In this document: piece by piece, positions 8,396 through 16,963 of the stretch
How positions within the stretch are numbered: position 1 is the first letter of the stretch
How the letters are laid out: each line of letters starts with the position of its first letter
Assembly (NCBI GenBank): GCA_946553025.1
Contig: CAMNRM010000007.1
Location: forward strand, 1-64,000
Direction: 5' to 3'
Length of the DNA: 64,000 bases
Source: an uncultured Clostridium sp.
GTDB taxonomy: Bacteria; Bacillota; Clostridia; Lachnospirales; Lachnospiraceae
Program-made: the position numbers and the translations under genes
Notes under the pieces: generated by a model
Told to the model about the DNA's origin: nothing
What the model saw: only the letters and a program-made list of their open reading frames with translations
The model's database searches: none

Positions 8396-9601
8396 ATGGC
8401 GAAAATTTTTAATATAACCGGTTTATGTATCCCAGAAAAACATTATATGGTAAATATCGAAGGCCGCCTGGCAGAAATAAAGAAATTTGTAGATGAAGGA
8501 ATGTATTTTACCATAAATAAAGCCAGACAATATGGAAAAACGACGACCTTAAGGGCCTTACAGGATCATTTACAGACCGAATATTATGTGATTTCCATGG
8601 ATTTTCAAACCTTTGGAAGTGCAGAATTTGAACATGAGAATTGTTTTGCCCTGTCTTTTGCTGACGATTTTTTGCATTTACTTGATGAAAATAATCTTTC
8701 CGTAAATATGGCAAAAAGCTTAACCGATGTCTTTTCTCACATGAAAACCTGCATTGAATCGGAAAGCACAACCTATCGCCTGAGAAAATTATTTAAAGAT
8801 TTAAATGAGATTTGCCAAAGGGCAGATAAACCGATTGTTCTTATGATTGACGAAATTGACAGTGCGGCAAATCATCAGGTATTTTTGGATTTTCTGGCAC
8901 AGCTTCGGGCTGCTTATCTGGGCAGAAACAGGCAGGCTGCACTTCATTCGGTTATTTTAGCCGGGGTTTGTGATGTGAAAAACCTAAAGAGAAAGCTTCG
9001 CCCTGAAGATGCACATAAAATAAACAGCCCATGGAATATTGCCGCAGATTTTAATGTAGATATGGCTTTATCCAAAGACGGAATCTTAGGAATGCTCAGT
9101 GACTATGAAAATGACTGGCATACAGGCATGAATATTGGTGAAATAGCTGGCTTGATCTATGATTATACCTCTGGTTATCCGTTTCTTGTGTCCAGGCTGT
9201 GTAAGCTGATGGACGAGGAAGTAAGCGAAATTCAACATGAAAACAAGAAAAGTTTAAATTGTGCAAAAAAATGGGCATGGACAACGGCTGGCTTTCATGA
9301 GGCAGTCCGGATGATTTTGGAAGAGAAAAATGCATTATTTGAATCTCTGATTGGAAAACTGACCGATTTTCCTGTATTAAATGGAATGCTTCAATCTCTT
9401 CTTTTTACAGGAAAACCGATTATCTATAATCCGGACGATCCGGCCATCGATGCAGCAGGCATGTTTGGCTTTATTAAGAATCAAAAAGGATCAGCTGTAA
9501 TTGCAAATCGAATATTTGAAACAAGATTGTATAACTTTTATCTTTCGACAGCGGAAAATCAGAAACGGGATATCTATAAGATTTCCTTTAATCATTGGTG
9601 A
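8396..9601 (+). CDS. AAA-like domain ATPase, accessory (copy 1, intact)
   Basis: 401 residues related to the AAA-like (AAA_35-type) ATPases that are abundant and multicopy in gut Clostridia and Bacteroidetes. The P-loop is noncanonical (KARQYGKTTTL, about residues 42-52), the Walker B is VLMIDEID (about 147-154), and a STAND-like helical region follows (TSGYPFLVSRLC). Function is unknown; defence or mobile-element roles have been proposed for related families. The start is fixed by AAGGAGCAGGGA just upstream. This is the intact member of a local family: a copy with a 721-bp deletion lies at 36674-37158 and an eroded one near 42.6 kb. It is shorter than relatives that carry an added nuclease domain. 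Confidence 0.75.
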   Translation: MAKIFNITGLCIPEKHYMVNIEGRLAEIKKFVDEGMYFTINKARQYGKTTTLRALQDHLQTEYYVISMDFQTFGSAEFEHENCFALSFADDFLHLLDENNLSVNMAKSLTDVFSHMKTCIESESTTYRLRKLFKDLNEICQRADKPIVLMIDEIDSAANHQVFLDFLAQLRAAYLGRNRQAALHSVILAGVCDVKNLKRKLRPEDAHKINSPWNIAADFNVDMALSKDGILGMLSDYENDWHTGMNIGEIAGLIYDYTSGYPFLVSRLCKLMDEEVSEIQHENKKSLNCAKKWAWTTAGFHEAVRMILEEKNALFESLIGKLTDFPVLNGMLQSLLFTGKPIIYNPDDPAIDAAGMFGFIKNQKGSAVIANRIFETRLYNFYLSTAENQKRDIYKISFNHW

Positions 9602-9641
9602 TAAGATTTTGATTGAGGCTACGGTATAAAAGAAAATCAAT

Positions 9642-9660
9642 GGAGCGGAAAGATTCCGCT
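9642..9660 (+). terminator. Clipped terminator hairpin after ATPase copy 1
   Basis: GGAGCGGAA, three bases, TTCCGCT. In copy 2 the stem is complete (37197-37217) and is followed by different sequence; here the last two stem bases and everything beyond are replaced by the dispersed repeat at 9661. This marks a rearrangement junction at 9660/9661. Confidence 0.6.
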
Positions 9661-9778
9661 AGTCCACGGATTATCAATAGGTTTCGCAAAATCTTTTTTG
9701 TAAAATTTTTGTAAACAATTACCAAAAGACCACACCAAAAACTACAACGAATGAAAAAACGCTGTAGGGCTTAGAAAT
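9661..9778. repeat. 118-bp dispersed repeat, copy A
   Basis: Begins AGTCCACGGATTATCAATAG and ends GGGCTTAGAAAT. A second copy with roughly ten differences lies at 40315-40432 in the same orientation. It contains no gene. It forms part of the 281-base gap between the ATPase and the Fic gene; the rest of the gap is AT-rich with only a 10-codon reading frame at 9844-9876. Confidence 0.85.
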
Positions 9779-9891
9779 AAAAGCTATACAGCTGATAAAT
9801 AATAAAACATATAATCTTGCCTTTTCAAAGAATATTTGTTAAAATGACAAAACAGGAATTAGAAAAAAACGAATAGTAAGAGGTGTTGAAT

Positions 9892-10656
9892 TTGAGCAGC
9901 TACAATCCCCCATTTCATATAACCGAAAAAATGTTAAATCTCGTGGCAGAAATCAGCGAACAGGTTGGCCGGATTACCGTTATGCAGCCAGAAACACTGA
10001 ATCTTCATTTGCGCCGTGAAAACCGAATCCGAACCATTCATTCTTCCCTGGCCATCGAACAAAATTCCCTTTCTTTAGAGCAAGTAACGGCAATTATTGA
10101 GGGAAAACGTGTTTTAGGTAATCCAAATGAAATAAAAGAAGTTCAAAATGCTTATGATGCCTATGAATTGCTGCTTACCTTAAATCCATTGTCCATAAAT
10201 GATTTGTTAAAAGCACACCAACTGATGATGAAAGGCTTAGTAAAAGAAAACGGGAAGTTCCGTTCTGGAGGCGTAGGTGTTTTTGCCGGAGAAAAATTAA
10301 TGCACATGGCACCACCTGCAAAATTTGTCCCGCAACAAATCCAGGATTTATTCACATGGTATCAGGAATCAGAAATGCATCCATTAATAAAAAGTTCTAT
10401 TTTCCATTACGAATTTGAATTTATACATCCTTTTCAAGATGGTAACGGACGTTTGGGCCGGATGTGGCACAGCTTGCTTCTTGGAAAATGGAAAGAATTA
10501 TTTTACTGGCTTCCTGTGGAGGAACTCATTCAGTCACGGCAAAATGAATATTATGAAACCTTAGGCCGAGCTGATAAAGAAGCTGACAGTTTCTGCTTTG
10601 TAGAACTAATGTTAGAAATGATTTGCTGTAGTTTGACGGAAATGCAGATCTTGTAA
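9892..10656 (+). CDS. Fic-family AMPylase-like protein
   Basis: About 254 residues. The catalytic Fic motif HPFQDGNGRLGR (canonical HPFxxGNGRxxR) lies about 60% along the protein. An N-terminal inhibitory helix motif (SSLAIEQNSLS, matching S/TxxxExN) is present, so this is a self-inhibited class II-type Fic protein that would transfer AMP or another phosphate-containing group to a protein hydroxyl. A C-terminal helical extension follows. AAGAGG sits 8 bases before a TTG at 9892, which I prefer to the GTG at 9883. It lies in the accessory region between the ATPase and the AT-rich cassette; the target is unknown. Confidence 0.85.
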   Translation: MSSYNPPFHITEKMLNLVAEISEQVGRITVMQPETLNLHLRRENRIRTIHSSLAIEQNSLSLEQVTAIIEGKRVLGNPNEIKEVQNAYDAYELLLTLNPLSINDLLKAHQLMMKGLVKENGKFRSGGVGVFAGEKLMHMAPPAKFVPQQIQDLFTWYQESEMHPLIKSSIFHYEFEFIHPFQDGNGRLGRMWHSLLLGKWKELFYWLPVEELIQSRQNEYYETLGRADKEADSFCFVELMLEMICCSLTEMQIL

Positions 10657-10694
10657 ATATCATGCTATGAATGAAAAGGAAAAATAATGACCTT

Positions 10695-10727
10695 GCGTTT
10701 AAAGGGAAGAATGTGTTGATTGGATAG
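10695..10727 (+). pseudogene. 3'-end scrap of an AAA/PD-(D/E)XK gene
   Basis: The frame reads AFKGKNVLIG followed by TAG, closely matching the last residues AFEGKKVLIG plus stop of the AAA/nuclease protein encoded at 42844-44529. Only these 11 codons are recognisable. It seems to be the tail of a lost paralogue and marks the left boundary of the AT-rich cassette. Confidence 0.5.
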
Positions 10728-10759
10728 AGCGGATGTATGAACTAAGGGAGGAATTATAC

Positions 10760-11372
10760 TTGCAAATATGGGTAGAAGACAGTGATTCAGGATACATTTT
10801 TTGGAATCACATAAATAAAACACTATTTAATAATCGATTTAAAGTTATAGGTGAAAAAGGAAATCGTGCTATAAGAAATAAAATCAGAAATAATACATCT
10901 ACAGAAGTGATTATTGTCATTGTTGACAGAATGATTGATAATGAACATACAAAAGAAACCTATAAGTCTATTATTGAAGAATCTAAAAAACAAACAAATA
11001 TTAAATTTGACACATAATACAAAAGCAAATATAACTAAAAATAAATTGGGTCCCTGTTGGATTATCGATTGCTGTAGTAAAGATAATCGCAGAACATGCA
11101 AAATCAAAAAAAGAAGTATCGATAAGGAAACAAAATTATTAGATATACTTCAATACTCGGAATTTGGATTTACATGTAATGAAATATACAAATCTTTAGA
11201 ACAATTTTTAAATATAACTTATAATGGAAACCCATACGATAAACAATGGAAAGAACCTATATTAAAAAACATTTCAGAAATAGACGTGGCATACTTTGCA
11301 GATAAATATATGATAGAAACAGGAATAAATAGCTGGAACTACGAAAAAATTTACCGGAGGTTTCATCAATGA
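10760..11372 (+). pseudogene. TOPRIM-like protein, apparently frameshifted (first gene of AT-rich cassette)
   Basis: Two overlapping frames appear to be one gene. The first (10760-11017) starts at a TTG with AAGGGAGG 8 bases upstream and reads WVEDSDSGYIFW, then GNRAIRNKI, then VIIVIVDRMIDNE. This acidic E...DxxxD pattern resembles TOPRIM-like domains of OLD/RloB/DUF4435-type nucleases. The second frame (to 11372) continues with Asn/Lys-rich sequence and ends NSWNYEKIYRRFHQ. Total length 613 bases is one base too many for a continuous frame, so a single extra base or slip would split it. Alternatively they are two small genes. It is very AT-rich, unlike the housekeeping DNA, which suggests transfer. 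Family assignment is tentative. Confidence 0.5.
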
Positions 11373-11830
11373 ATCAATTATTCATTAATAAAAATGCCAT
11401 ACAAAAAGGAACGAAACTCATACAAAATATAGATAGTTATTTTAATTCATTAATTTTAACAGAAAAATTAAAATTAGATGACAATGATATAATTTTTTTA
11501 AAGGAAATTGATGGCTCCACTTTATCTAAAGATGATGGATATATTGACACTCCTTTTAGCAATCATGTAGATATATTAAAAATATCCACTGGTACAAAAA
11601 CACTTATTTTAGCAAATCATTGTTCAGAAAATGATATTATTGATATCAGTCAATGTGGATATAATGTAATAGAAATACTATTTAATAACATGGATAATAA
11701 AAAATATTATTTATCATTTTGCATAATTCCAGATAATTTAAAGATTTCTGTCAGAATAAATAACAGCAAAAAATTATGTACAAACAAATATGAATTATTA
11801 GATGTTTGGGAGGATATTTATGATTCATAA
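11369..11830 (+). CDS. Unknown protein, middle gene of AT-rich cassette
   Basis: 153 residues, no recognised family. It begins with GGAGG eight bases before the ATG and overlaps the end of the preceding frame by four bases, so the two are translationally coupled. The sequence is mixed alpha/beta, rich in Asn, Ile, Lys and Asp, with no signal peptide, membrane helix or clear catalytic motif. Its TGA region overlaps the start of the mini-ATPase. The tight coupling suggests that all three products work together, perhaps with this one as adaptor or sensor, but that is inference only. Confidence 0.6.
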   Translation: MNQLFINKNAIQKGTKLIQNIDSYFNSLILTEKLKLDDNDIIFLKEIDGSTLSKDDGYIDTPFSNHVDILKISTGTKTLILANHCSENDIIDISQCGYNVIEILFNNMDNKKYYLSFCIIPDNLKISVRINNSKKLCTNKYELLDVWEDIYDS

Positions 11831-12293
11831 AAAAATAAAATTAAGAGCTTATGGAAAAATTATAGAATTATGTTTTAACTCCCGAATAACATTATTAGGT
11901 GGAGATTCAGGAATAGGAAAAACATTACTATACAGTATATTAAATAATATAACTGCTCAAGATGAATTCAGCAATATCTATTGCATTAACAGTGAAGATA
12001 TAAATCGACATAAAATAAAATTAATTTCCATGTTAAAAACAAAAGAAAATACTTTAATTGTAATTGATAATGCTGAAGAAATATTAGGCAAAAATGAAAG
12101 ACAGTTTATATGCAGAAATTTTGTAAATCAATACTTAATTTTAGGAAGAAACAGGAGTTATTTAGGTATTGGAGATGATGGCATAGGAGAATTAAAAGTA
12201 ACAAAAACTCAGATATATATAGAATACCCAGAATTAAAAAAAGTAAATGATATACAAAATAGTCCGTATAAGTTTACCATAGAACTTCCTTAG
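11820..12293 (+). CDS. Minimal P-loop ATPase, third gene of AT-rich cassette
   Basis: 157 residues with a clear Walker A (LLGGDSGIGKTLL, about residues 24-36) and Walker B (TLIVIDNAEEI, about 75-85). A possible sensor or H-loop-like strand follows (QYLILGRNRS). At this size it holds barely one nucleotide-binding core, much smaller than OLD, RloA or PARIS-type ATPases. The ATG at 11820 is chosen because GGGAGG lies eight bases upstream; it overlaps the previous gene's stop. Paired with a TOPRIM-like gene, it echoes ATPase/TOPRIM defence modules in miniature. Function unknown. Confidence 0.65.
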   Translation: MIHKKIKLRAYGKIIELCFNSRITLLGGDSGIGKTLLYSILNNITAQDEFSNIYCINSEDINRHKIKLISMLKTKENTLIVIDNAEEILGKNERQFICRNFVNQYLILGRNRSYLGIGDDGIGELKVTKTQIYIEYPELKKVNDIQNSPYKFTIELP

Positions 12294-12349
12294 AATAGTT
12301 CTATTCGTTTGATTATTCGTAAGCACAGAGATGGGGGATCTATAAAATA

Positions 12350-12428
12350 GTACGTGACTCAAAATATGATATGATGTAAATAGTTACTATTCTGCTATAC
12401 TACCTGTATCAGGTTTTGAGTCACTTAC
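12350..12428. repeat. 79-bp element with 15-bp terminal inverted repeats
   Basis: Left end GTACGTGACTCAAAA and right end TTTTGAGTCACTTAC match at 14 of 15 positions as inverted repeats around 49 bases. It sits between the convergent mini-ATPase and the end of glycan locus 1. It could be a bidirectional terminator with a large loop or a tiny MITE-like or IS-end remnant. No ORF lies inside. Confidence 0.55.
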
Positions 12429-12439
12429 AAAACATTATA

Positions 12440-13917
12440 TTACTTAGCAAAATACCGAACAAAAAAGCCATCTTCACAATGATAAGTTACATAATTATAT
12501 GCAATTTCATCATTTGTACCATCTCTAACTAATTTTCCAGATAGTGTTGTCCAATCATCCGAACGATATTCCCCACTCAAGGAAAAATATTGCGCATTTT
12601 TTGCTAACTCCTTTACTTGAGGTAATGCGGAAAAAATCACCATACTTATACAAAATATAAATGGAATTTTATGTATATTTTTTTGAATTTCAAAATCCAA
12701 TATATATCGATAAAGCAATATAGCAATTACAAAAAATGCCGGTATAGATGCACGCATACATAAATCATTCCATGCACCATACCAAAATAATGGTAAACAT
12801 AATAAAACAGCATTAGCTATATAGAAGTTCAAATTGTTCAACTCTTTTTTACAAATAAAGACCGACCAAATCAAAAAATTACTCAAGCAAAAGATAATAT
12901 ACAAACTCCAACTTCCGGAATAATTAATTACATGAAATCCTACCACATCTGGTTTTTCCTGAAATACATTTCCTGCTATATACGAAACAAAAATTGGTGA
13001 AATTAAAAAGAACGCATAAATATTTTGTATAGAAAATATACGTTTCACCCATTTAATAATATTTCTATTTCGATATAATTCAGCAAAAGTCAGTATAACA
13101 AAAAAAGGACTAATCCAACAAATGCAAAACATGAATACATAAAAACAGGAATTCCAATCCATGCAAAATCTTCAACTTTATAGGGCTTTTCCAAAATCAT
13201 TAGGGTAACAAGCCATTGAATAATACATTGTGGAAACACCCATCTGATTAAAACAATATGACTGGAATATTGTATTCGCACAATATTACTAAACCAATGA
13301 AAGGATGCACTTAAATCTTCAGGATGTATAAAACCATAAATCCATCTGCCAAAAAGCACATTTCCACCAAAAATAACTAATAATACAAAAACACCAATCT
13401 GTTTTTTCCCTGTATTAAGTTTTAAAAAATAACAAATATGCAGGTAGATAAGGAATATACCCACAGCACTTTGAATTAACAAGGCGATTTCAGCTAAACG
13501 AAATCCACATACTTTTCCTACTAATGCCGGGAACAAATAGAATAATAAGTAATACGAAAGTATAGCTTTTTCATTATCATGCAAGACATATTGAACAGGC
13601 CAATTATAGGTTATTAAATCATTCAAAATTGCATTATGTTTATGCCAATCACCAGCTTGTCTGCAAAAGCCGCCTATGCCCGATGCAATAAGCCATGCAA
13701 AAATTCCCAATATTATCACAAATACTATAGTTTTCCCAATCAATACATTATCAGGTGATGATTCTTCTTTAAAGTATCTTTTATACAAGAAATAAAGGAA
13801 TATACTTATACAAGCTACAGAAATCACCAGACGTATCCAACCTCCAATAAAAATAAACACCCCTAAATAAATATATAAGATGGAATATATTTCCAATCTC
13901 TTGTAAGATATTTTCAT
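12440..13917 (-). pseudogene. Large polytopic membrane protein of glycan locus 1, split by a frameshift at a T7 tract
   Basis: Two frames (13917 to 13090, then on to 12440) join into about 492 residues if the run of seven T on the coding strand (plus-strand A7, 13100-13106) were eight: VLF then continues as FVILTFAELY. The product would be a 10-12-helix protein resembling GT-C/DUF6541-like membrane glycosyltransferases or O-antigen-type polymerases. It is last in the operon, behind the GtrA / GT2 / GT-C genes, so a role in glycan side-branch assembly is plausible. The lesion may be phase variation by slippage, real decay or a homopolymer sequencing error. Confidence 0.65.
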
Positions 13918-13974
13918 TTATTTTTATATTCCTTTCAATAAACTCTTGTACTTAGCAAAAAATGAAATGATTTT

Positions 13975-14394
13975 TTATGTAGAACTCTTATGTTTAAAAA
14001 CAATCCATTTGCTTGCTATATAGTTCAAAACAATTACGAGAACATTTGCTGCAAATTTTATAAATACATCATTGAATCCTATCAATAAAACAAAAATAAA
14101 CATGCAAACCCAATCAACAATTCCCGTTGCCATCCTGCACCCCAAAAAAGAAAAAAATTCTTTTATTTTCTCTAAACTTGTTGTAGCTTCACTATAAAAC
14201 ACCCATTTTCTATTTGTTATATAGGCAAACAAAACTGCAAAAATCCATGCAATTATACTACTTGGCATAATTTCTAGATTTAAGGGATAAGCACATATCC
14301 AATATAAAATTACATTTACAGCAGTTGTACATATTCCAAAAAATAAATAGAAAATGATATCTTTATATAGAAAAATTTGCTCCCTTATCTTCAT
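13975..14394 (-). CDS. GtrA-like membrane protein
   Basis: 139 residues with four predicted membrane helices and the GtrA-family pattern: YLFFGICTTAVNVILYW at the start, AYITNRKWVFYS in the middle and a final YIASKWIVFK. GtrA-like proteins are thought to flip polyprenyl-phosphate-linked sugars made by a GtrB/DPM1-like GT2. Its upstream neighbour is just such a GT2 and the next a GT-C-like enzyme, so the three form a standard side-chain glycosylation module. Confidence 0.85.
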   Translation of the reverse strand: MKIREQIFLYKDIIFYLFFGICTTAVNVILYWICAYPLNLEIMPSSIIAWIFAVLFAYITNRKWVFYSEATTSLEKIKEFFSFLGCRMATGIVDWVCMFIFVLLIGFNDVFIKFAANVLVIVLNYIASKWIVFKHKSST

Positions 14395-14397
14395 GGC

Positions 14398-15105
14398 TTA
14401 TTTCATTTCCTTTTTTAGTTTTTTGAAATCACCAACTGCCTTCCATCCTATTTTTACAATTTTAGAAATATTAATAGAGTTTTTTCCTCCCTGTCGAGGT
14501 TTAAAGGAAATTGGACAAAACTTCATTTTCTCATGATAATAGCTGTAGTATGTAGTTATCATAATATTTGGCAAATTATAGTTTTCAGGCAGTTTATATA
14601 AATATTTTTCTAATGTATGAACATTCATAAGACGAAATGGTGCATTAGCATCAGGAAGATTAACTCCAAAATAAATCTTCAAAATAAAACATACTACCTT
14701 CTCTACAAATGCACGCATATTTCCATCACCACGTTTTATACGATGACCAAATATTCCCATATATTCCTTTCTTTGTTCCCAAAAGCTATTAAATTCTTCA
14801 GGATTGGTCTGCCCATCGGAATCTGTCTGAAATAGATAATCTGCTTTGTGTTTTATCGCATAATCATATAGAGCTATCAGTTTAGGACCATGTTGTTTTT
14901 CTGTGTTTGTCAAAACTTCCAACTTAGGATAATCCTTTTTTAGATTCATTAAGATAGCATGTGTCCTATCTGTACTACCACTATCAGCCACAACAAGTCG
15001 AGAATTTTCTGATTTTCCATCTAATAATGGATACCAGGACTTTACAACATTAGATATATTTTCTTCTTCATTGTATGCGGGCATCACAATATATAATATT
15101 TCCAT
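14398..15105 (-). CDS. GT2 glycosyltransferase, polyprenyl-phosphate sugar synthase-like (DPM1/GtrB type)
   Basis: 235 residues with a GT-A fold: VMPAYNEEENI at the N-terminus, VVADSGSTDRT and the FQTDSDGQTNPEEF DxD-type metal motif. Similar enzymes load a nucleotide sugar onto undecaprenyl phosphate at the inner leaflet. It lacks the C-terminal membrane helices of GtrB proper; the adjacent GtrA-like gene could supply membrane function. Donor sugar unknown. Spacing to GtrA is four bases. Confidence 0.8.
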   Translation of the reverse strand: MEILYIVMPAYNEEENISNVVKSWYPLLDGKSENSRLVVADSGSTDRTHAILMNLKKDYPKLEVLTNTEKQHGPKLIALYDYAIKHKADYLFQTDSDGQTNPEEFNSFWEQRKEYMGIFGHRIKRGDGNMRAFVEKVVCFILKIYFGVNLPDANAPFRLMNVHTLEKYLYKLPENYNLPNIMITTYYSYYHEKMKFCPISFKPRQGGKNSINISKIVKIGWKAVGDFKKLKKEMK

Positions 15106-15135
15106 AATCTTATCCTTTATTTCTTCTGTCTGTTG

Positions 15136-16857
15136 TTAATTCCTACTTAAACTATCTTTTCTTCTCCAAAAACAAATCGTCACTTCTTGAATTTGTTTTT
15201 CACAATACAACTCATAATATTGATCAATAAATGTATTTATTTCATACTTGGGGCTAGCAAAAAAATCTGACACATCCATTGTGGAAGCAATAAAAACATC
15301 CGGCATATCATTAATCGCCTGAAAATAATCTAATAATGGAGAAGCAGAAGTATATCCACGAGATAAAAATTGTGCATCCCAGGTTTGAGGCGCACATATT
15401 TGAGCCTTTGCCATTAAATAAGCAGACGGTATTCGTGTTGCTGTGCAAATTTTATCTTCTTTCGAAATTTGTTCTGTTAATAATTGTTCTAATTCCTCTA
15501 CAAATTCCTTTCTGTCTTCTGTAGTATATAATCCTTTATATATCCCCTGTGTTACCTGCTCCGTTAATTGTTTTACAGGTTCATCTCGGTAAACATAAGT
15601 GTAACCATGTATTAATCCAATGACACATAATAAAAGAGAAATAACTATTCCAGTAAATTGATATTCAGTAAAACTATAGACATAAAATACTAATCCCGCT
15701 ATTAGCGTAATCAAACTTCCCGCTGCCTCAAAAGAAACGAAAACATTTTTATTATCCGAAGTAAAACTATAGGTTAAGCAAAAGAAAAACAATACAATAA
15801 AGTAAATGACAAAAGAATTTCTTTTTTCTTTTCTTAAATCAATCATAATGGGAATGATTCCCAAAAAGTTCCCAAAAGTCAGATACCCCAGGTTCAGATA
15901 ATTAAAATAAATATTGACTATCTGAAATAAGATAAAATATAATGTATTCCAGATAGTCTTTCCCTTTTTTACTCTCTTATGAATATAGATAGTTAATGAA
16001 AAATAGGCAAAAATAATCCCCGTAAACTTCCGCAAAAAATACGTCTTAAATGGAATCTTAAACATCCGTATTATAAATTCTGTATTAATTATCCCTTTCG
16101 TTTTTTCATGAGGTGATGAAAACATTCCATTTAATGCCTGAATAAGTAAAGAAAAAGAGCCTTGTGAGAATATCCAAAAACAAAATATTCCTCCAACCAA
16201 GACACCACCAAAAACATACCAAAATATATTTTTTACTCGCACTTTCTTATTATCAAAAAGCATAATCCAAAATATAAATAAAGCAGCCATCACCGCTAAT
16301 GTAGGATAAGTAATACAGGCCATCCCCATTAAAATCCCTGTGGTCAAATATCGAATTCGCTCTACAATCCCTGTATTTGCTGTATACAGTAATATAGCTA
16401 CTAAAATTAACATATGGACAGGAAAAGTAATATAACTTATTTGACCTATAGAAAATGGAACCCAAAACAATAAAGGAAATATGAACAATACTGTTGATAT
16501 TTTCTTGTATTTGCTGTAAATCAACAAGGAAGCAATTATAACAATTATCAGTGAAAAAAATCCATAACATATCCGAAAAAATAAAACAATTCCCTCTAAA
16601 TCCTGTGAGAAATAACGAAACATTTTAAAAAGAAAAACTTGTAAACACCATCCCGTATGATAATCCCAAGAAGTCATAAAAGGAACTTTACCCTGTACAA
16701 TATGATAAATTGATGCAATGCCATGAATCTCGTCTGTTAATTCTACAGATAAAAACATCCGAAAGATAAACTTGGACAGTAGGCTTACATATATCATAAA
16801 TAATATTGCGTAAAGTGATTTTTTTCGGATGTTTTTTATTATGCCCCTGAAATACAC
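15136..16857 (-). CDS. Polytopic GT-C-like glycosyltransferase
   Basis: 573 residues, about 11 membrane helices with an extracellular-type C-terminal domain. An acidic motif just after the first helix (VELTDEIHGIASIYHIVQG, near residue 40) matches the first-loop acidic motif of lipid-linked-sugar-using GT-C enzymes; HTGW follows shortly after. It starts at a GTG with AGAGGAG five bases upstream. With the GtrA-like and DPM1-like genes it would transfer a lipid-linked sugar to the exported glycan. Acceptor unknown. Confidence 0.7.
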   Translation of the reverse strand: MYFRGIIKNIRKKSLYAILFMIYVSLLSKFIFRMFLSVELTDEIHGIASIYHIVQGKVPFMTSWDYHTGWCLQVFLFKMFRYFSQDLEGIVLFFRICYGFFSLIIVIIASLLIYSKYKKISTVLFIFPLLFWVPFSIGQISYITFPVHMLILVAILLYTANTGIVERIRYLTTGILMGMACITYPTLAVMAALFIFWIMLFDNKKVRVKNIFWYVFGGVLVGGIFCFWIFSQGSFSLLIQALNGMFSSPHEKTKGIINTEFIIRMFKIPFKTYFLRKFTGIIFAYFSLTIYIHKRVKKGKTIWNTLYFILFQIVNIYFNYLNLGYLTFGNFLGIIPIMIDLRKEKRNSFVIYFIVLFFFCLTYSFTSDNKNVFVSFEAAGSLITLIAGLVFYVYSFTEYQFTGIVISLLLCVIGLIHGYTYVYRDEPVKQLTEQVTQGIYKGLYTTEDRKEFVEELEQLLTEQISKEDKICTATRIPSAYLMAKAQICAPQTWDAQFLSRGYTSASPLLDYFQAINDMPDVFIASTMDVSDFFASPKYEINTFIDQYYELYCEKQIQEVTICFWRRKDSLSRN

Positions 16858-16963
16858 AAATTTCTCCTCTTTACTTTTTATTAATTAAGAAATACCTGTA
16901 TATGATTTTTTAGCTACTCTTTTTATTCTGAAAGTCTAGTGAATCTTAATAAATCTAATTATC

